Source: Actinocorallia populi
GTDB taxonomy: Bacteria; Actinomycetota; Actinomycetes; Streptosporangiales; Streptosporangiaceae
Assembly (NCBI RefSeq): GCF_002995495.1
Contig: NZ_PVZV01000003.1
Location: forward strand, 682,001 to 746,000
Direction: 5' to 3'
Length of the DNA stretch: 64,000 nt
Shown in pieces: positions 23,035 to 30,274 of the stretch (positions within the stretch are counted from its first letter, which is position 1; every line of letters begins with the position of its first letter). The notes beneath the pieces are model-generated. The model was not told where the DNA came from and searched no databases. It was given only the letters and a program-made list of their open reading frames with translations. The position numbers and the translations under genes were made by a program.

Positions 23035-23048
23035 CTACCACGTGGTAG
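23035..23048. promoter_or_regulatory. Third copy of the CTACCACGTGGTAG operator
   Basis: A perfect 14-base palindrome, CTACCACGTGGTAG, lies between the divergent secreted hydrolase and TRIC-like genes. Its core is identical to the first element of the composite operator at 16514-16568. This suggests that the TetR encoded at 16651 also controls the secreted hydrolase. Confidence 0.7.
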
Positions 23049-23121
23049 AAAAAACGGGAAGAGGGGATCCGCGCACATCGGGAAGACCCCTCGCCGAATG
23101 TCACGCAACGTGATCCCTACA

Positions 23122-23832
23122 ATGATCGTCGTGCGGATCGAGACGGTCACCACGGGGCTCGACCTGGCGGGGGTGTTCGCGAACGCGCTGCTCGGCGGGG
23201 CCGTCGCGCGCCGGTACGGGCTGGACCTGTTCGGGTTCGTGGTGCTCGGGCTGGTCTCGGGGCTCGGCGGCGGCCTGATCCGCGACGTGCTGCTGCAGAA
23301 CGGGCCGCCGGTCGCGCTGACCAACTCCGCCTACATCCCCACCGCGCTGTGCGGGGCCGCGCTGGCGTTCGTGCTGCACATCTCCGAGCGGGACTGGGAC
23401 CGGGTGTTCACGGTGCTCGACGCCGCCGCGCTCAGCCTGTGGGCCACCGTCGGGGCGCAGAAGGCGCTGGCCGTCGGGCTGGGGTGGGTTCCGGCGATCC
23501 TGCTCGGCACGATCACCGCCGTCGGCGGGGGCGCCTGCCGGGACCTGCTCCTCCAGCGCATCCCGGCGGTGCTGGGGGGCAACGCCCTGTACGCCACGGT
23601 CGCGGTGCTGGTCGCGGCGATCCAGGTGCTCGGCACGGAGTTCGGCTCGCCCCTCACCGGGACGGTCCTGGGCATCCTCGCCGGGGCGGTCCTGCGCGTC
23701 CTGGCCGCCTGGCGCGGCTGGAACCTCCCCAACGCCCCCGACTGGCAGCCCCGCACCTTCCTGGGCCGCCTCCCCCGCCCCACCTACCGGCCCCGCCTCC
23801 GCAGGCGTCCCCGGCCCGGCGACGGGCGCTGA
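23122..23832 (+). CDS. TRIC/YicG-family membrane protein (UPF0126)
   Basis: The 236-residue protein has two repeats of a glycine-rich three-helix unit, typical of prokaryotic trimeric intracellular cation channel homologues. The repeats show LGLVSGLGGGLIRDVLL and LGTITAVGGGACRDLLL, the conserved GGG-x-x-RD kink of each half. Known homologues form K+-permeable trimeric channels. The basic proline-rich C-terminal tail after residue 200 is probably cytoplasmic. No strong ribosome binding site is seen, so the start is uncertain: ATG 23098 would add eight residues. Confidence 0.8.
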   Translation: MIVVRIETVTTGLDLAGVFANALLGGAVARRYGLDLFGFVVLGLVSGLGGGLIRDVLLQNGPPVALTNSAYIPTALCGAALAFVLHISERDWDRVFTVLDAAALSLWATVGAQKALAVGLGWVPAILLGTITAVGGGACRDLLLQRIPAVLGGNALYATVAVLVAAIQVLGTEFGSPLTGTVLGILAGAVLRVLAAWRGWNLPNAPDWQPRTFLGRLPRPTYRPRLRRRPRPGDGR

Positions 23833-23845
23833 GCCCGTCCACCGC

Positions 23846-23880
23846 GAGGGGCCCTGCCCGCCTGACGGGCAGGGGCCCTC
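23846..23880. terminator. Bidirectional hairpin terminator
   Basis: Fifteen-base arms (23846-23860 and 23866-23880) with one mismatch close a 5-base loop between convergent genes. Confidence 0.75.
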
Positions 23881-23891
23881 GGGAGGACCTG

Positions 23892-25313
23892 TCAGGACGC
23901 CTGCGCGGGGACCGGGGCGGCGGCCGTCTCGGTGCGGCGGGCCAGGAGGACCAGGACGCAGGCCGCGACCGAGCAGGCCGAGCACAGGAGCCAGACGGCG
24001 ACGTAGGCGCTCTCGGTGGGGACGGTGCCGAGCGCCATGGTGGCGAGGATGGAGGCGACGATGCCGCCCGCCACGGAGCCGCCGACGGTCTTGACGTTGT
24101 TGTACAGGGCGGTGGCGATGCCGGCGCGGGACGGGTCGGCGCCCTCGACGATGACGGTGGGCATGGCGCCGAGGGCGACGCCGGTGCCCAGGCCGATGAG
24201 GGGCTTGAGGACGATGAACTGCCACAGGGCGTCGTGGGCGACGGCGTGGCCCAGCAGGCCGAGGGCGATGAGGGCGAACGAGGCGACCAGGGCGGGGCGG
24301 TAGCCGATCCGTCCGGCGATCATCGCGGTTCCGGCGGCGCCGACCACGGCGGCGACGGCGGCGGGCAGGGTGATCGCCGCCAGGGACAGGGACGTCAGGG
24401 CGAAGCCGTAGCCGGTCTCGGCCGGGTCGGCGGCCAGGAAGGTGGTGTCGGGGGTCTGGGTGCCGAAGAAGACGACGCCGAACAGGAACGAGACGCCGTA
24501 GAAGGGGGCGACCCGGCGGTCGGCCATCGCGCGCAGGTCCACCAGCGCGTCCTTCGCGCGCAGCTCGACCCGCACCCAGACGGCGAGCAGGACCAGGCCG
24601 CCCAGCAGCGGCAGCAGGGTCGCGGCGCTCGTCCAGCCGGAGCCCCCGGCACGGGAGATCCCGGCCAGGACGGCGATCATCGCCAGGCCGAGCAGGACCA
24701 GGCCCGGCCAGTCGGCGCGGCCCTGGGCGCGGGCCCGGCTCTCGGGCACGGCGAAGAAGGACAGCAGGAAGCACGCCCCGGCCAGGACGGCCGGGATGAG
24801 CAGCGCCGTCCCGACGTTCCCGATCGCCTCCTGGGCCGCGCCCATGACGATCATGCCGATCAGGCCGCCGAGGGTGAGCGAGCCGACCAGCCAGGCGATG
24901 GCGCGGCGGGCGAGGTCGGTGGGCAGCCGGTCGCGGACCAGCGCGATCTCCAGCGGGAGCAGCGCGGCGAACGCGCCCTGCAGGACCCGGCCGAACAGCA
25001 GCACGCCCATGTTCGGGGCGAGGGCGACCAGCAGGCTGCCGACGGCCATGGTCGCGAGCGCGATCCGCAACATGCGGCGGTGGCCGTGCAGGTCGCCGAG
25101 CCGCCCGAACATCGGGACCATGACCGCGGCGGCCAGCAGCTGCACCGAGGCGATCCAGTTGAGGTCGGAGTCGGCCAGGCCGTGGGCCTCGCCGAGGGCG
25201 GGCAGCAGCGGGGTCACGCTCGTCTGCAGGAAACCGCTGGTCAGCTCGAAGAAGACGAGGATGCCGACGACGGCGCGGATGGACCCGGCCGACGTCTTCT
25301 CGGGGACGCTCAC
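23892..25313 (-). CDS. MFS transporter (DHA2-like, 14-helix type)
   Basis: The 473-residue integral membrane protein has about 14 hydrophobic helices. The MFS signature MFGRLGDLHGHRRML lies in the loop after the second helix (near residue 70), and LQGAFAALLPLEIALVRDRLP lies near residue 115. The DHA2 family exports drugs and small organic molecules by proton antiport. The GTG start overlaps the stop of the M20 amidohydrolase by four bases, so the pair is co-translated. A role in handling the amidohydrolase substrate or product is inferred from this coupling. Confidence 0.88.
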   Translation of the reverse strand: MSVPEKTSAGSIRAVVGILVFFELTSGFLQTSVTPLLPALGEAHGLADSDLNWIASVQLLAAAVMVPMFGRLGDLHGHRRMLRIALATMAVGSLLVALAPNMGVLLFGRVLQGAFAALLPLEIALVRDRLPTDLARRAIAWLVGSLTLGGLIGMIVMGAAQEAIGNVGTALLIPAVLAGACFLLSFFAVPESRARAQGRADWPGLVLLGLAMIAVLAGISRAGGSGWTSAATLLPLLGGLVLLAVWVRVELRAKDALVDLRAMADRRVAPFYGVSFLFGVVFFGTQTPDTTFLAADPAETGYGFALTSLSLAAITLPAAVAAVVGAAGTAMIAGRIGYRPALVASFALIALGLLGHAVAHDALWQFIVLKPLIGLGTGVALGAMPTVIVEGADPSRAGIATALYNNVKTVGGSVAGGIVASILATMALGTVPTESAYVAVWLLCSACSVAACVLVLLARRTETAAAPVPAQAS

Positions 25314-26506
25314 GCGGTGGCTCCTTCCAGGCGGCGTGCGGCCAGGGTGGCCAGCAGCAGGGCGGCGTTCGGCAGGACGGAGTCGTCGAAGACGGCCTGC
25401 GGGGAGTGGTTGATCGGCGCTTCCGCCGGGTTCGGGACGGGCGGGCAGGCGCTGAGGAAGAGCATCGCGCCGGGGACCTGCTGCAGGACGTAGGCGAAGT
25501 CCTCCGAGCCGGGGATCGGCTGGGGCGACTCGAACGTGCGGCCCTCGAACAGTTCTCCGGCGATCTCGAGGGCGAACCGCGCCTCGTCCACGGCGTTCTC
25601 GGTGACAGGGTAATCGTGCCGGTAATCCACTTCCGCCTTGACGCGGTGCGCCGAGGCGATGCCCTCGACGGTCTCCAGCACCACTTCACGGATGTTCTGA
25701 CGGGTCTCCTCGGAGAACGTGCGGACCGTGGCCTCCAGCCGCGCGTCCTCGGGGATCACGTTGCGGGCCGTGCCCGCCCGCAGCTTCCCGACGGTGACGA
25801 CGGCCGGGTCCAGGGCGTTGATGGAACGGGTGACGCGGGTCTGCAGCGTCGTCACGATCTCGCACAGCGGCGGGATCGGGTCGCAGGCGGCGTGCGGGGA
25901 CGAGCCGTGCCCGCCCTTGCCGACGACGCGGACGTCGAAGGAGTCGCTGGACGCCATGAACGTGCCGCCTCTGGTCCCGACGAACCCGGCGGGCATCCCG
26001 GTGGAGAAGACGTGGATCGCGTAGGCGGCGACCGGCTTGCTCCCGGCGGCGTCCAGCAGCCCCTCGTCGAGCATGATCTTGGCGCCGCCGTAGCCCTCCT
26101 CTCCGGGCTGGAACATGAACACCACGTCCCCGGCGAGCTCCTCCCGGCGCGCGGCCAGCAGCCGCACCGCCCCGACCAGCCCGGCGACGTGCAGGTCGTG
26201 GCCGCAGGCGTGCATCGCGCCGGGGATCCGCGAGGCGTAGTCGACGCCGGTGTCCTCCTGGACGGGAAGCGCGTCCATGTCGGCGCGCAGCAGGACGGCC
26301 GGGCCCGGACGGCCGCCGCGCAGCACGGCCGTCACCGAGCCGAGGTCCTTCCCGGTGGAGATCTCCAGGGGGAGGCCCTCCAGGGCGGCGAGGACGCGCT
26401 CCTGGGTGCGCGGCAGGCGCAGGCCCACCTCCGGCTCGCGATGGAGGGCGCGGCGCAGCGCGGTCAGTTCTTCGCCGAGAGCGGCGGCGTCGTCATGCGT
26501 GAACAT
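25310..26506 (-). CDS. M20 family amidohydrolase (hippurate hydrolase/IAA-amino acid hydrolase type)
   Basis: The 398-residue metallo-amidohydrolase shows the family pattern: LLRADMDALPVQED near residue 73, HACGHDLHVAGL near 104, and FQPGEEGYGGAKIML near 134 with the catalytic Glu pair. Further His ligands lie in GKGGHGSSPH and in the C-terminal INHSPQAVFDD. Members cleave N-acyl amino acids or aromatic conjugates and use a di-metal centre. No signal peptide is present. It starts 70 bases from a divergent AsnC-type regulator and is coupled to an MFS exporter, forming a small regulated unit. The actual conjugate is unknown. Confidence 0.9.
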   Translation of the reverse strand: MFTHDDAAALGEELTALRRALHREPEVGLRLPRTQERVLAALEGLPLEISTGKDLGSVTAVLRGGRPGPAVLLRADMDALPVQEDTGVDYASRIPGAMHACGHDLHVAGLVGAVRLLAARREELAGDVVFMFQPGEEGYGGAKIMLDEGLLDAAGSKPVAAYAIHVFSTGMPAGFVGTRGGTFMASSDSFDVRVVGKGGHGSSPHAACDPIPPLCEIVTTLQTRVTRSINALDPAVVTVGKLRAGTARNVIPEDARLEATVRTFSEETRQNIREVVLETVEGIASAHRVKAEVDYRHDYPVTENAVDEARFALEIAGELFEGRTFESPQPIPGSEDFAYVLQQVPGAMLFLSACPPVPNPAEAPINHSPQAVFDDSVLPNAALLLATLAARRLEGATA

Positions 26507-26576
26507 GGCGGTAGTCTGCGTAGGAAGTCAGCTAGGACCTGAAAAACGCCGGGATATCGCAGGTTTGTCAGATCAT

Positions 26577-27704
26577 TTGCAGGAATCAGCCACCCTCGAC
26601 GAGATCGACTACCTGCTCGTCACCGCCCTGCAGCGCGAGCCGCGTGCCGAGTGGCGGCGGATCGGCGCGGAGCTGGGCATCGACCCGTCCACCGCCGCCC
26701 GCCGCTGGTCACGGCTCACCGAGGCGGGCCTGGCCTGGCTGACGTGCTACCCGGCCTGGCTGCCGCCGGGCGCGCTGATCACCTTCATCGAGCTGGACTG
26801 CGCGCCCGGCCGGGTCCACGAGGTGGCGCTGGCCCTGGCCGACGACCCCCACCTGTTCACCATCGAGCACGTCACCGGCGGGCGCGACCTCCTGCTCACC
26901 GCGTCGTTCACCGGCCAGGCCCAGCTCGCCAGCTACATCGGCTTCCGGCTCGGCGCGGTGCCCGGCATCACCGCCACCCGCACCCACGTGGCGAGCATCC
27001 TGCACGCCGAGGGCAGCCGCTGGCGCCTGGACCGCCTGGCCTTCCCCGCCGCGGGCCCCTCGCCCGCCCCCGCCTTCTCCGGCCACGGCACCCTGTCCCC
27101 CGACGACCTCGCGCTCATCCACGCGCTCGCCCGCGACGTCCGGCAGAGCGCGGCGGCGCTGGCCGAACGCACCGGGCTCAGCCCCACCACGGCCCGCCGC
27201 CGGCTGGCCCGGCTGGAGCGGGACGGGTTGATGGCCTACCGCTGCGAGGTGAGCCGCTCGCACTCCGGCTGGCCCGTCTCGGTCACCCTCTGGGGGTCGG
27301 CGCCCGCCGAGGACGCCGCCTCCATCACCGCCCGCCTCGCCCACCTCCGCGAGACCCGCATGTGCGTCTCCCTCTCGGGCGCCCACAACATCCTGCTCAC
27401 CGTCTGGCTCCGCGCCGTCGACGGCCTCCCGGCCTTCGAGGCGTCCCTGGCCGCCCGCGTCCCCGAACTGGCCATCACCGACCGCACCCTGACCTTGTGG
27501 AACCTGAAGTTCGCCGGCCAGCTCCTCTCCCCCGAAGGCCGCCGCCTCCGCTCCGTCCCCCTGGCCCTGTGGACCCCCGACGACGCCCACGCCGCCGAGG
27601 CCGCCTTCGTCTCCGCCCTCGCCACCCCTCCCCCGCTGCGCGGCTCCGCGCCGGACGGCCGGGATAGGGTCGGGGCATGGGGCGGTCGGGGCGCAGGGAA
27701 GTGA
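26577..27704 (+). CDS. Double-module Lrp/AsnC-family transcriptional regulator
   Basis: The 375-residue protein carries two AsnC modules in tandem. The first HTH is at about residues 5-50 (LDEIDYLLVTALQREPRAEW, IDPSTAARRWSRLTEAGL) with its RAM-like ligand domain after it. The second HTH starts near residue 180 (LSPDDLALIHALARDVRQSA, LSPTTARRRLARLERDGL), followed by a second ligand domain. This two-in-one form is known in actinomycetes. It is divergent from the M20/MFS operon and probably controls it. The start is uncertain: TTG 26577 lacks a ribosome binding site and an in-frame TTG at 26565 is possible. Confidence 0.8.
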   Translation: MQESATLDEIDYLLVTALQREPRAEWRRIGAELGIDPSTAARRWSRLTEAGLAWLTCYPAWLPPGALITFIELDCAPGRVHEVALALADDPHLFTIEHVTGGRDLLLTASFTGQAQLASYIGFRLGAVPGITATRTHVASILHAEGSRWRLDRLAFPAAGPSPAPAFSGHGTLSPDDLALIHALARDVRQSAAALAERTGLSPTTARRRLARLERDGLMAYRCEVSRSHSGWPVSVTLWGSAPAEDAASITARLAHLRETRMCVSLSGAHNILLTVWLRAVDGLPAFEASLAARVPELAITDRTLTLWNLKFAGQLLSPEGRRLRSVPLALWTPDDAHAAEAAFVSALATPPPLRGSAPDGRDRVGAWGGRGAGK

Positions 27705-28300
27705 TTCTGGCGGAGGCCATGCGGGTCTTCTCCGCCAAGGGGTACGCGGCCACCTCGCTGGGCGACGTCGCCGCCGCCGCGGGGATCACCCGCAGCAGCA
27801 TGTACGACTACTTCCCGTCCAAGAAGGCGTTGTTCCTGGACGTCCTGAAGGACCAGACGGAGGCGGCCGTCGCCTATGTCGGCCCCAAGGTCACCTCGGC
27901 GGGCACGGGCGAGGCCCGGATGCGGGCCGCGGTGGCCGCCTACTTCGACTACGCGCTGGACCACCCGGCGGCCTGGCGGCTGATGTTCGACCGCAGCCGG
28001 GAGGGCGACTCGGAGGTCCAGCGGTTGCGCTGGGAGGCGCGCAGCGCCTCCACCGAGGTCATCCGCAGGCTCCTGAGCCCCGACTTCGCCCACATGGGCA
28101 TCGACGCGGACACGACGGCCGGGCCGGTGATCGTCGAGCTGATGGTCTCCGCCCTGGACGGCGCCACCCGCTGGTGGGAGCGCCATCCCGAGACCCCGGT
28201 CGACGACCTCGTCGAGGCGGTCCTGCGCATGCTCCTCAGGGGCCTGCGGGACACCGGCGAGCTCACCCCCGCGACCGGCGGCCCCGCTCCGGTCCGGTGA
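27677..28300 (+). CDS. TetR-family regulator
   Basis: The 207-residue protein has an N-terminal HTH domain (REVILAEAMRVFSAKGYAAT, DVAAAAGITRSSMYDYFPSKKALFLDVL) and a helical ligand domain. Its 5' end overlaps the AsnC-type gene by 28 bases in another frame. Its 3' end overlaps the convergent TetR gene at 28263 by 38 bases. The two TetR proteins share layout, including a comparable middle block (YFDYALDHPAAWRLMFDRSREGD here, YLEFAERHPAARRLLFDFSAEDD there), and look like paralogues. Confidence 0.85.
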   Translation: MGRSGRREVILAEAMRVFSAKGYAATSLGDVAAAAGITRSSMYDYFPSKKALFLDVLKDQTEAAVAYVGPKVTSAGTGEARMRAAVAAYFDYALDHPAAWRLMFDRSREGDSEVQRLRWEARSASTEVIRRLLSPDFAHMGIDADTTAGPVIVELMVSALDGATRWWERHPETPVDDLVEAVLRMLLRGLRDTGELTPATGGPAPVR

Positions 28301-28955
28301 CCGGGCGGCCGGAGCCGTCGTCGTGGGCCAGTCCGGTCCAGAAGACGCGAAGGGCCGTCTCGACCAGTTCGTCGCGGGGCACGGCGGGGTTGCGGTCCCA
28401 CCACTGGGCCAGCCCGTCGAGGCCGGAGAGCAGGATCTCCACGTGCAGGGCGGCGTCCGGGGAGGCCGGGTCCAGGCCGAGGACGCGCAGGTCCTCGCCG
28501 AGCAGGAGGGTCAGCACCCGGGTGCGGCTCTCGCTGACGCCCCAGCGGGCCACCTTGATCTCCGGATCGTCCTCGGCGGAGAAGTCGAAGAGCAGGCGGC
28601 GGGCCGCCGGATGGCGCTCGGCGAACTCCAGGTAGCCGCGGACGACCGAGCGGAGCCTGGCCTCCCGCCCGGTGCAGGCCGAGACCGGGGCGCCCATCGC
28701 GGTGAGCGCGGCGATGTGCTGCTCCTGGAGCAGGTTGAGGAAGAGCGCCCGCTTGGTGGGGAAGCGGTCGTAGACGATCGAGCGGTTCACCCCAGCGGCG
28801 CGGGCGATGTCGCCCATGGAGGTGTCGCGGTAGCCCTTCTCGGCGAACACCCGCAACGCGACATCGATGAGGTGGGCCCGCCGCTGCCCCGGCGTCATCC
28901 GCCTGCGCGTCGCCGGCCCCGGCTTGGTCGTCGCGGTCGCGTCCGGCTGGCTCAC
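28263..28955 (-). CDS. TetR-family regulator, convergent paralogue
   Basis: The 230-residue protein has the TetR HTH (RRAHLIDVALRVFAEKGYRD, DIARAAGVNRSIVYDRFPTKRALFLNLL) and a ligand domain similar to that of the neighbour at 27677. It is tail-to-tail with that gene, and the coding ends overlap by 38 bases. A 26-base imperfect palindrome starts 13 bases upstream of its start codon and is probably an autoregulatory operator. It is divergent from the secreted protein at 29235, a natural target. Confidence 0.88.
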   Translation of the reverse strand: MSQPDATATTKPGPATRRRMTPGQRRAHLIDVALRVFAEKGYRDTSMGDIARAAGVNRSIVYDRFPTKRALFLNLLQEQHIAALTAMGAPVSACTGREARLRSVVRGYLEFAERHPAARRLLFDFSAEDDPEIKVARWGVSESRTRVLTLLLGEDLRVLGLDPASPDAALHVEILLSGLDGLAQWWDRNPAVPRDELVETALRVFWTGLAHDDGSGRPVTGPERGRRSRG

Positions 28956-28968
28956 GCCCTCAGTCTAG

Positions 28969-28994
28969 GGACCGTTTCGAAATCGAGACAGTCC
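28969..28994. promoter_or_regulatory. Probable TetR autoregulatory operator
   Basis: The half-sites GGACCGTTTCGA (28969-28980) and TCGAGACAGTCC (28983-28994) form a 26-base dyad matching at 10 of 12 positions per arm. It starts 13 bases upstream of the TetR start at 28955, where it would overlap the promoter. Size and placement are typical of TetR operators. Confidence 0.6.
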
Positions 28995-29025
28995 GAGGGC
29001 TTCCCCCGGGCCGCGGCGAGCGTGC

Positions 29026-29039
29026 TTACCGACCGGTAA
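29026..29039. promoter_or_regulatory. TTACCGACCGGTAA palindrome
   Basis: A perfect dyad with 6-base arms and a 2-base centre lies in the intergenic region between the divergent TetR gene and the secreted-protein gene. It may be a second regulator site, different in sequence from the one at 28969-28994. Confidence 0.4.
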
Positions 29040-29118
29040 CCGCTTCGGATCTTTCGGTCATCTCCAAAGGTGGGAGCCGGTATTGATTTCGGCTCCGGAT
29101 TTCATCCGGTCCGTAATC

Positions 29119-29148
29119 TTGATCGTGAGGGAGATCACTGCCTACTCT
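29119..29148 (+). promoter_or_regulatory. Promoter with an internal CRP-like site for the secreted-protein gene
   Basis: TTGATC (29119-29124) and TACTCT (29143-29148), 18 bases apart, form a plausible promoter about 90 bases before the ATG at 29235. Between them, GTGAGGGAGATCAC (29125-29138) fits the GTGA-N6-TCAC consensus of CRP/GlxR-family regulators exactly. A factor bound there would block the promoter. Confidence 0.4.
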
Positions 29149-29234
29149 GCGCTGACCGGGCGCACGGCCGATGAGCGCCGGATCGTTCATCCCACCCGCC
29201 CCCGTCCCCCCCCCGCGCGGAAAGGCGACCCTGC

Positions 29235-30068
29235 ATGCGTTTCGCTCACCCTGGTTCCCCGTCCTCCCGGAGCGTCGTCTCCAAGCTCCGCGCCTTCGCG
29301 CTCGCGGCGCTGTTCGTCCCGGCCTCCGTGCTCGGGACGGCCGCTCCCGCGTCGGCCGAGCCGGCGCCGGTGGACATCAGCTACGCCGACTGCCCCGCCG
29401 CTCCGCCGGCCGTGGGCGACCCGTCGGAGTACATCTGCGAGGTCTTCGTCCTGGCCTCGGGCAACATGCGCTTCGGCAGGATCGACCAGCCGATCGACAA
29501 GCCGATCACGATGACCGTCCTGGCGCACATCGACCCGCGGACCGGAGCGGTCACCGAGACCATGCTCAAGTGGCGCGCTCCGCAGCTGTCCGTGCCGGGC
29601 GGCCTGCTCGGCATCCCGGGAACCGACTCCCTGAGCGTGCTCAAGCTCAAGGCGACGCCCGAGTACGCGGGCAACTTCGGCTGGGGGCTGGCCGAGGACA
29701 ACACCACCCTGAGGGCGACCGTGAACCTGCAGCTCAAGGTCGCCAACCTGCTGCTCCCGGGCTCCTGCGGCATCGGCTCCGCCGCGGACCCGATCAAGCT
29801 CAACCTGATCATCGACCCGAAGTCCCTCAAGCTCTACGACGGTGACGTCCTCGGCGGGTCGATCTCCGACAACACCTTCTCCGTGCCCGCCACCAGCGGT
29901 TGCGGCCTGTTCGGGCCGCTGGCCGACTGGCGCTCGGGAGTGCCGTCGGCGGGCGGCCAGAACAGCACCACCCAGCAGATGTACCTGGGCGCCAAGACGT
30001 ACGGCCAGGGCGTCAGCAAGGCCGCCGTGCCGGGCCTGTCCACGCTGATGGCCGACGCGCGGGACTGA
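29235..30068 (+). CDS. Secreted protein of unknown function
   Basis: The 277-residue precursor has a signal peptide (KLRAFALAALFVPASVLGTAAPASAEP, cleavage near residue 42). The mature part is rich in beta-strand-like segments and has several cysteines (the first near residue 53 in YADCPAAPPA, others in ICEVF, GSCGIG and GCGLFG) that may form two disulfides. I recognise no catalytic motif and no membrane anchor after the signal. AAAGGCGA precedes the ATG. It is divergent from the TetR gene at 28955 and followed by a strong terminator, so it is monocistronic. Confidence 0.75.
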   Translation: MRFAHPGSPSSRSVVSKLRAFALAALFVPASVLGTAAPASAEPAPVDISYADCPAAPPAVGDPSEYICEVFVLASGNMRFGRIDQPIDKPITMTVLAHIDPRTGAVTETMLKWRAPQLSVPGGLLGIPGTDSLSVLKLKATPEYAGNFGWGLAEDNTTLRATVNLQLKVANLLLPGSCGIGSAADPIKLNLIIDPKSLKLYDGDVLGGSISDNTFSVPATSGCGLFGPLADWRSGVPSAGGQNSTTQQMYLGAKTYGQGVSKAAVPGLSTLMADARD

Positions 30069-30094
30069 CGGCCGCCGCCTCGGGACCGCTCCAC

Positions 30095-30129
30095 CCGATG
30101 CCGTCCGGGCGGCGCCCGGACGGCATCGG
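30095..30129 (+). terminator. Hairpin terminator
   Basis: A perfect 16-base stem (30095-30110 with 30114-30129) with a 3-base loop lies 27 bases after the secreted-protein stop. Confidence 0.75.
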
Positions 30130-30178
30130 CGTCGCGAACCGGCCGCGGGGACCTGTTCCAAAAGGCGCGGTACGGCCG

Positions 30179-30207
30179 TTGACCCCTCTGGCGGGTGGGG
30201 TTACGTT
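30179..30207 (+). promoter_or_regulatory. Promoter of the secreted esterase gene
   Basis: TTGACC (30179-30184) and TACGTT (30202-30207) are 17 bases apart and lie about 70 bases before the GTG at 30275, downstream of the terminator. This is one of the better housekeeping-type promoters in the window. Confidence 0.55.
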
Positions 30208-30274
30208 GACGTCGCTCCTCGATCACCTACCGCCGACGTGCCGACCGCGCACTCCCCCCAGCGGAAGGACCCCC

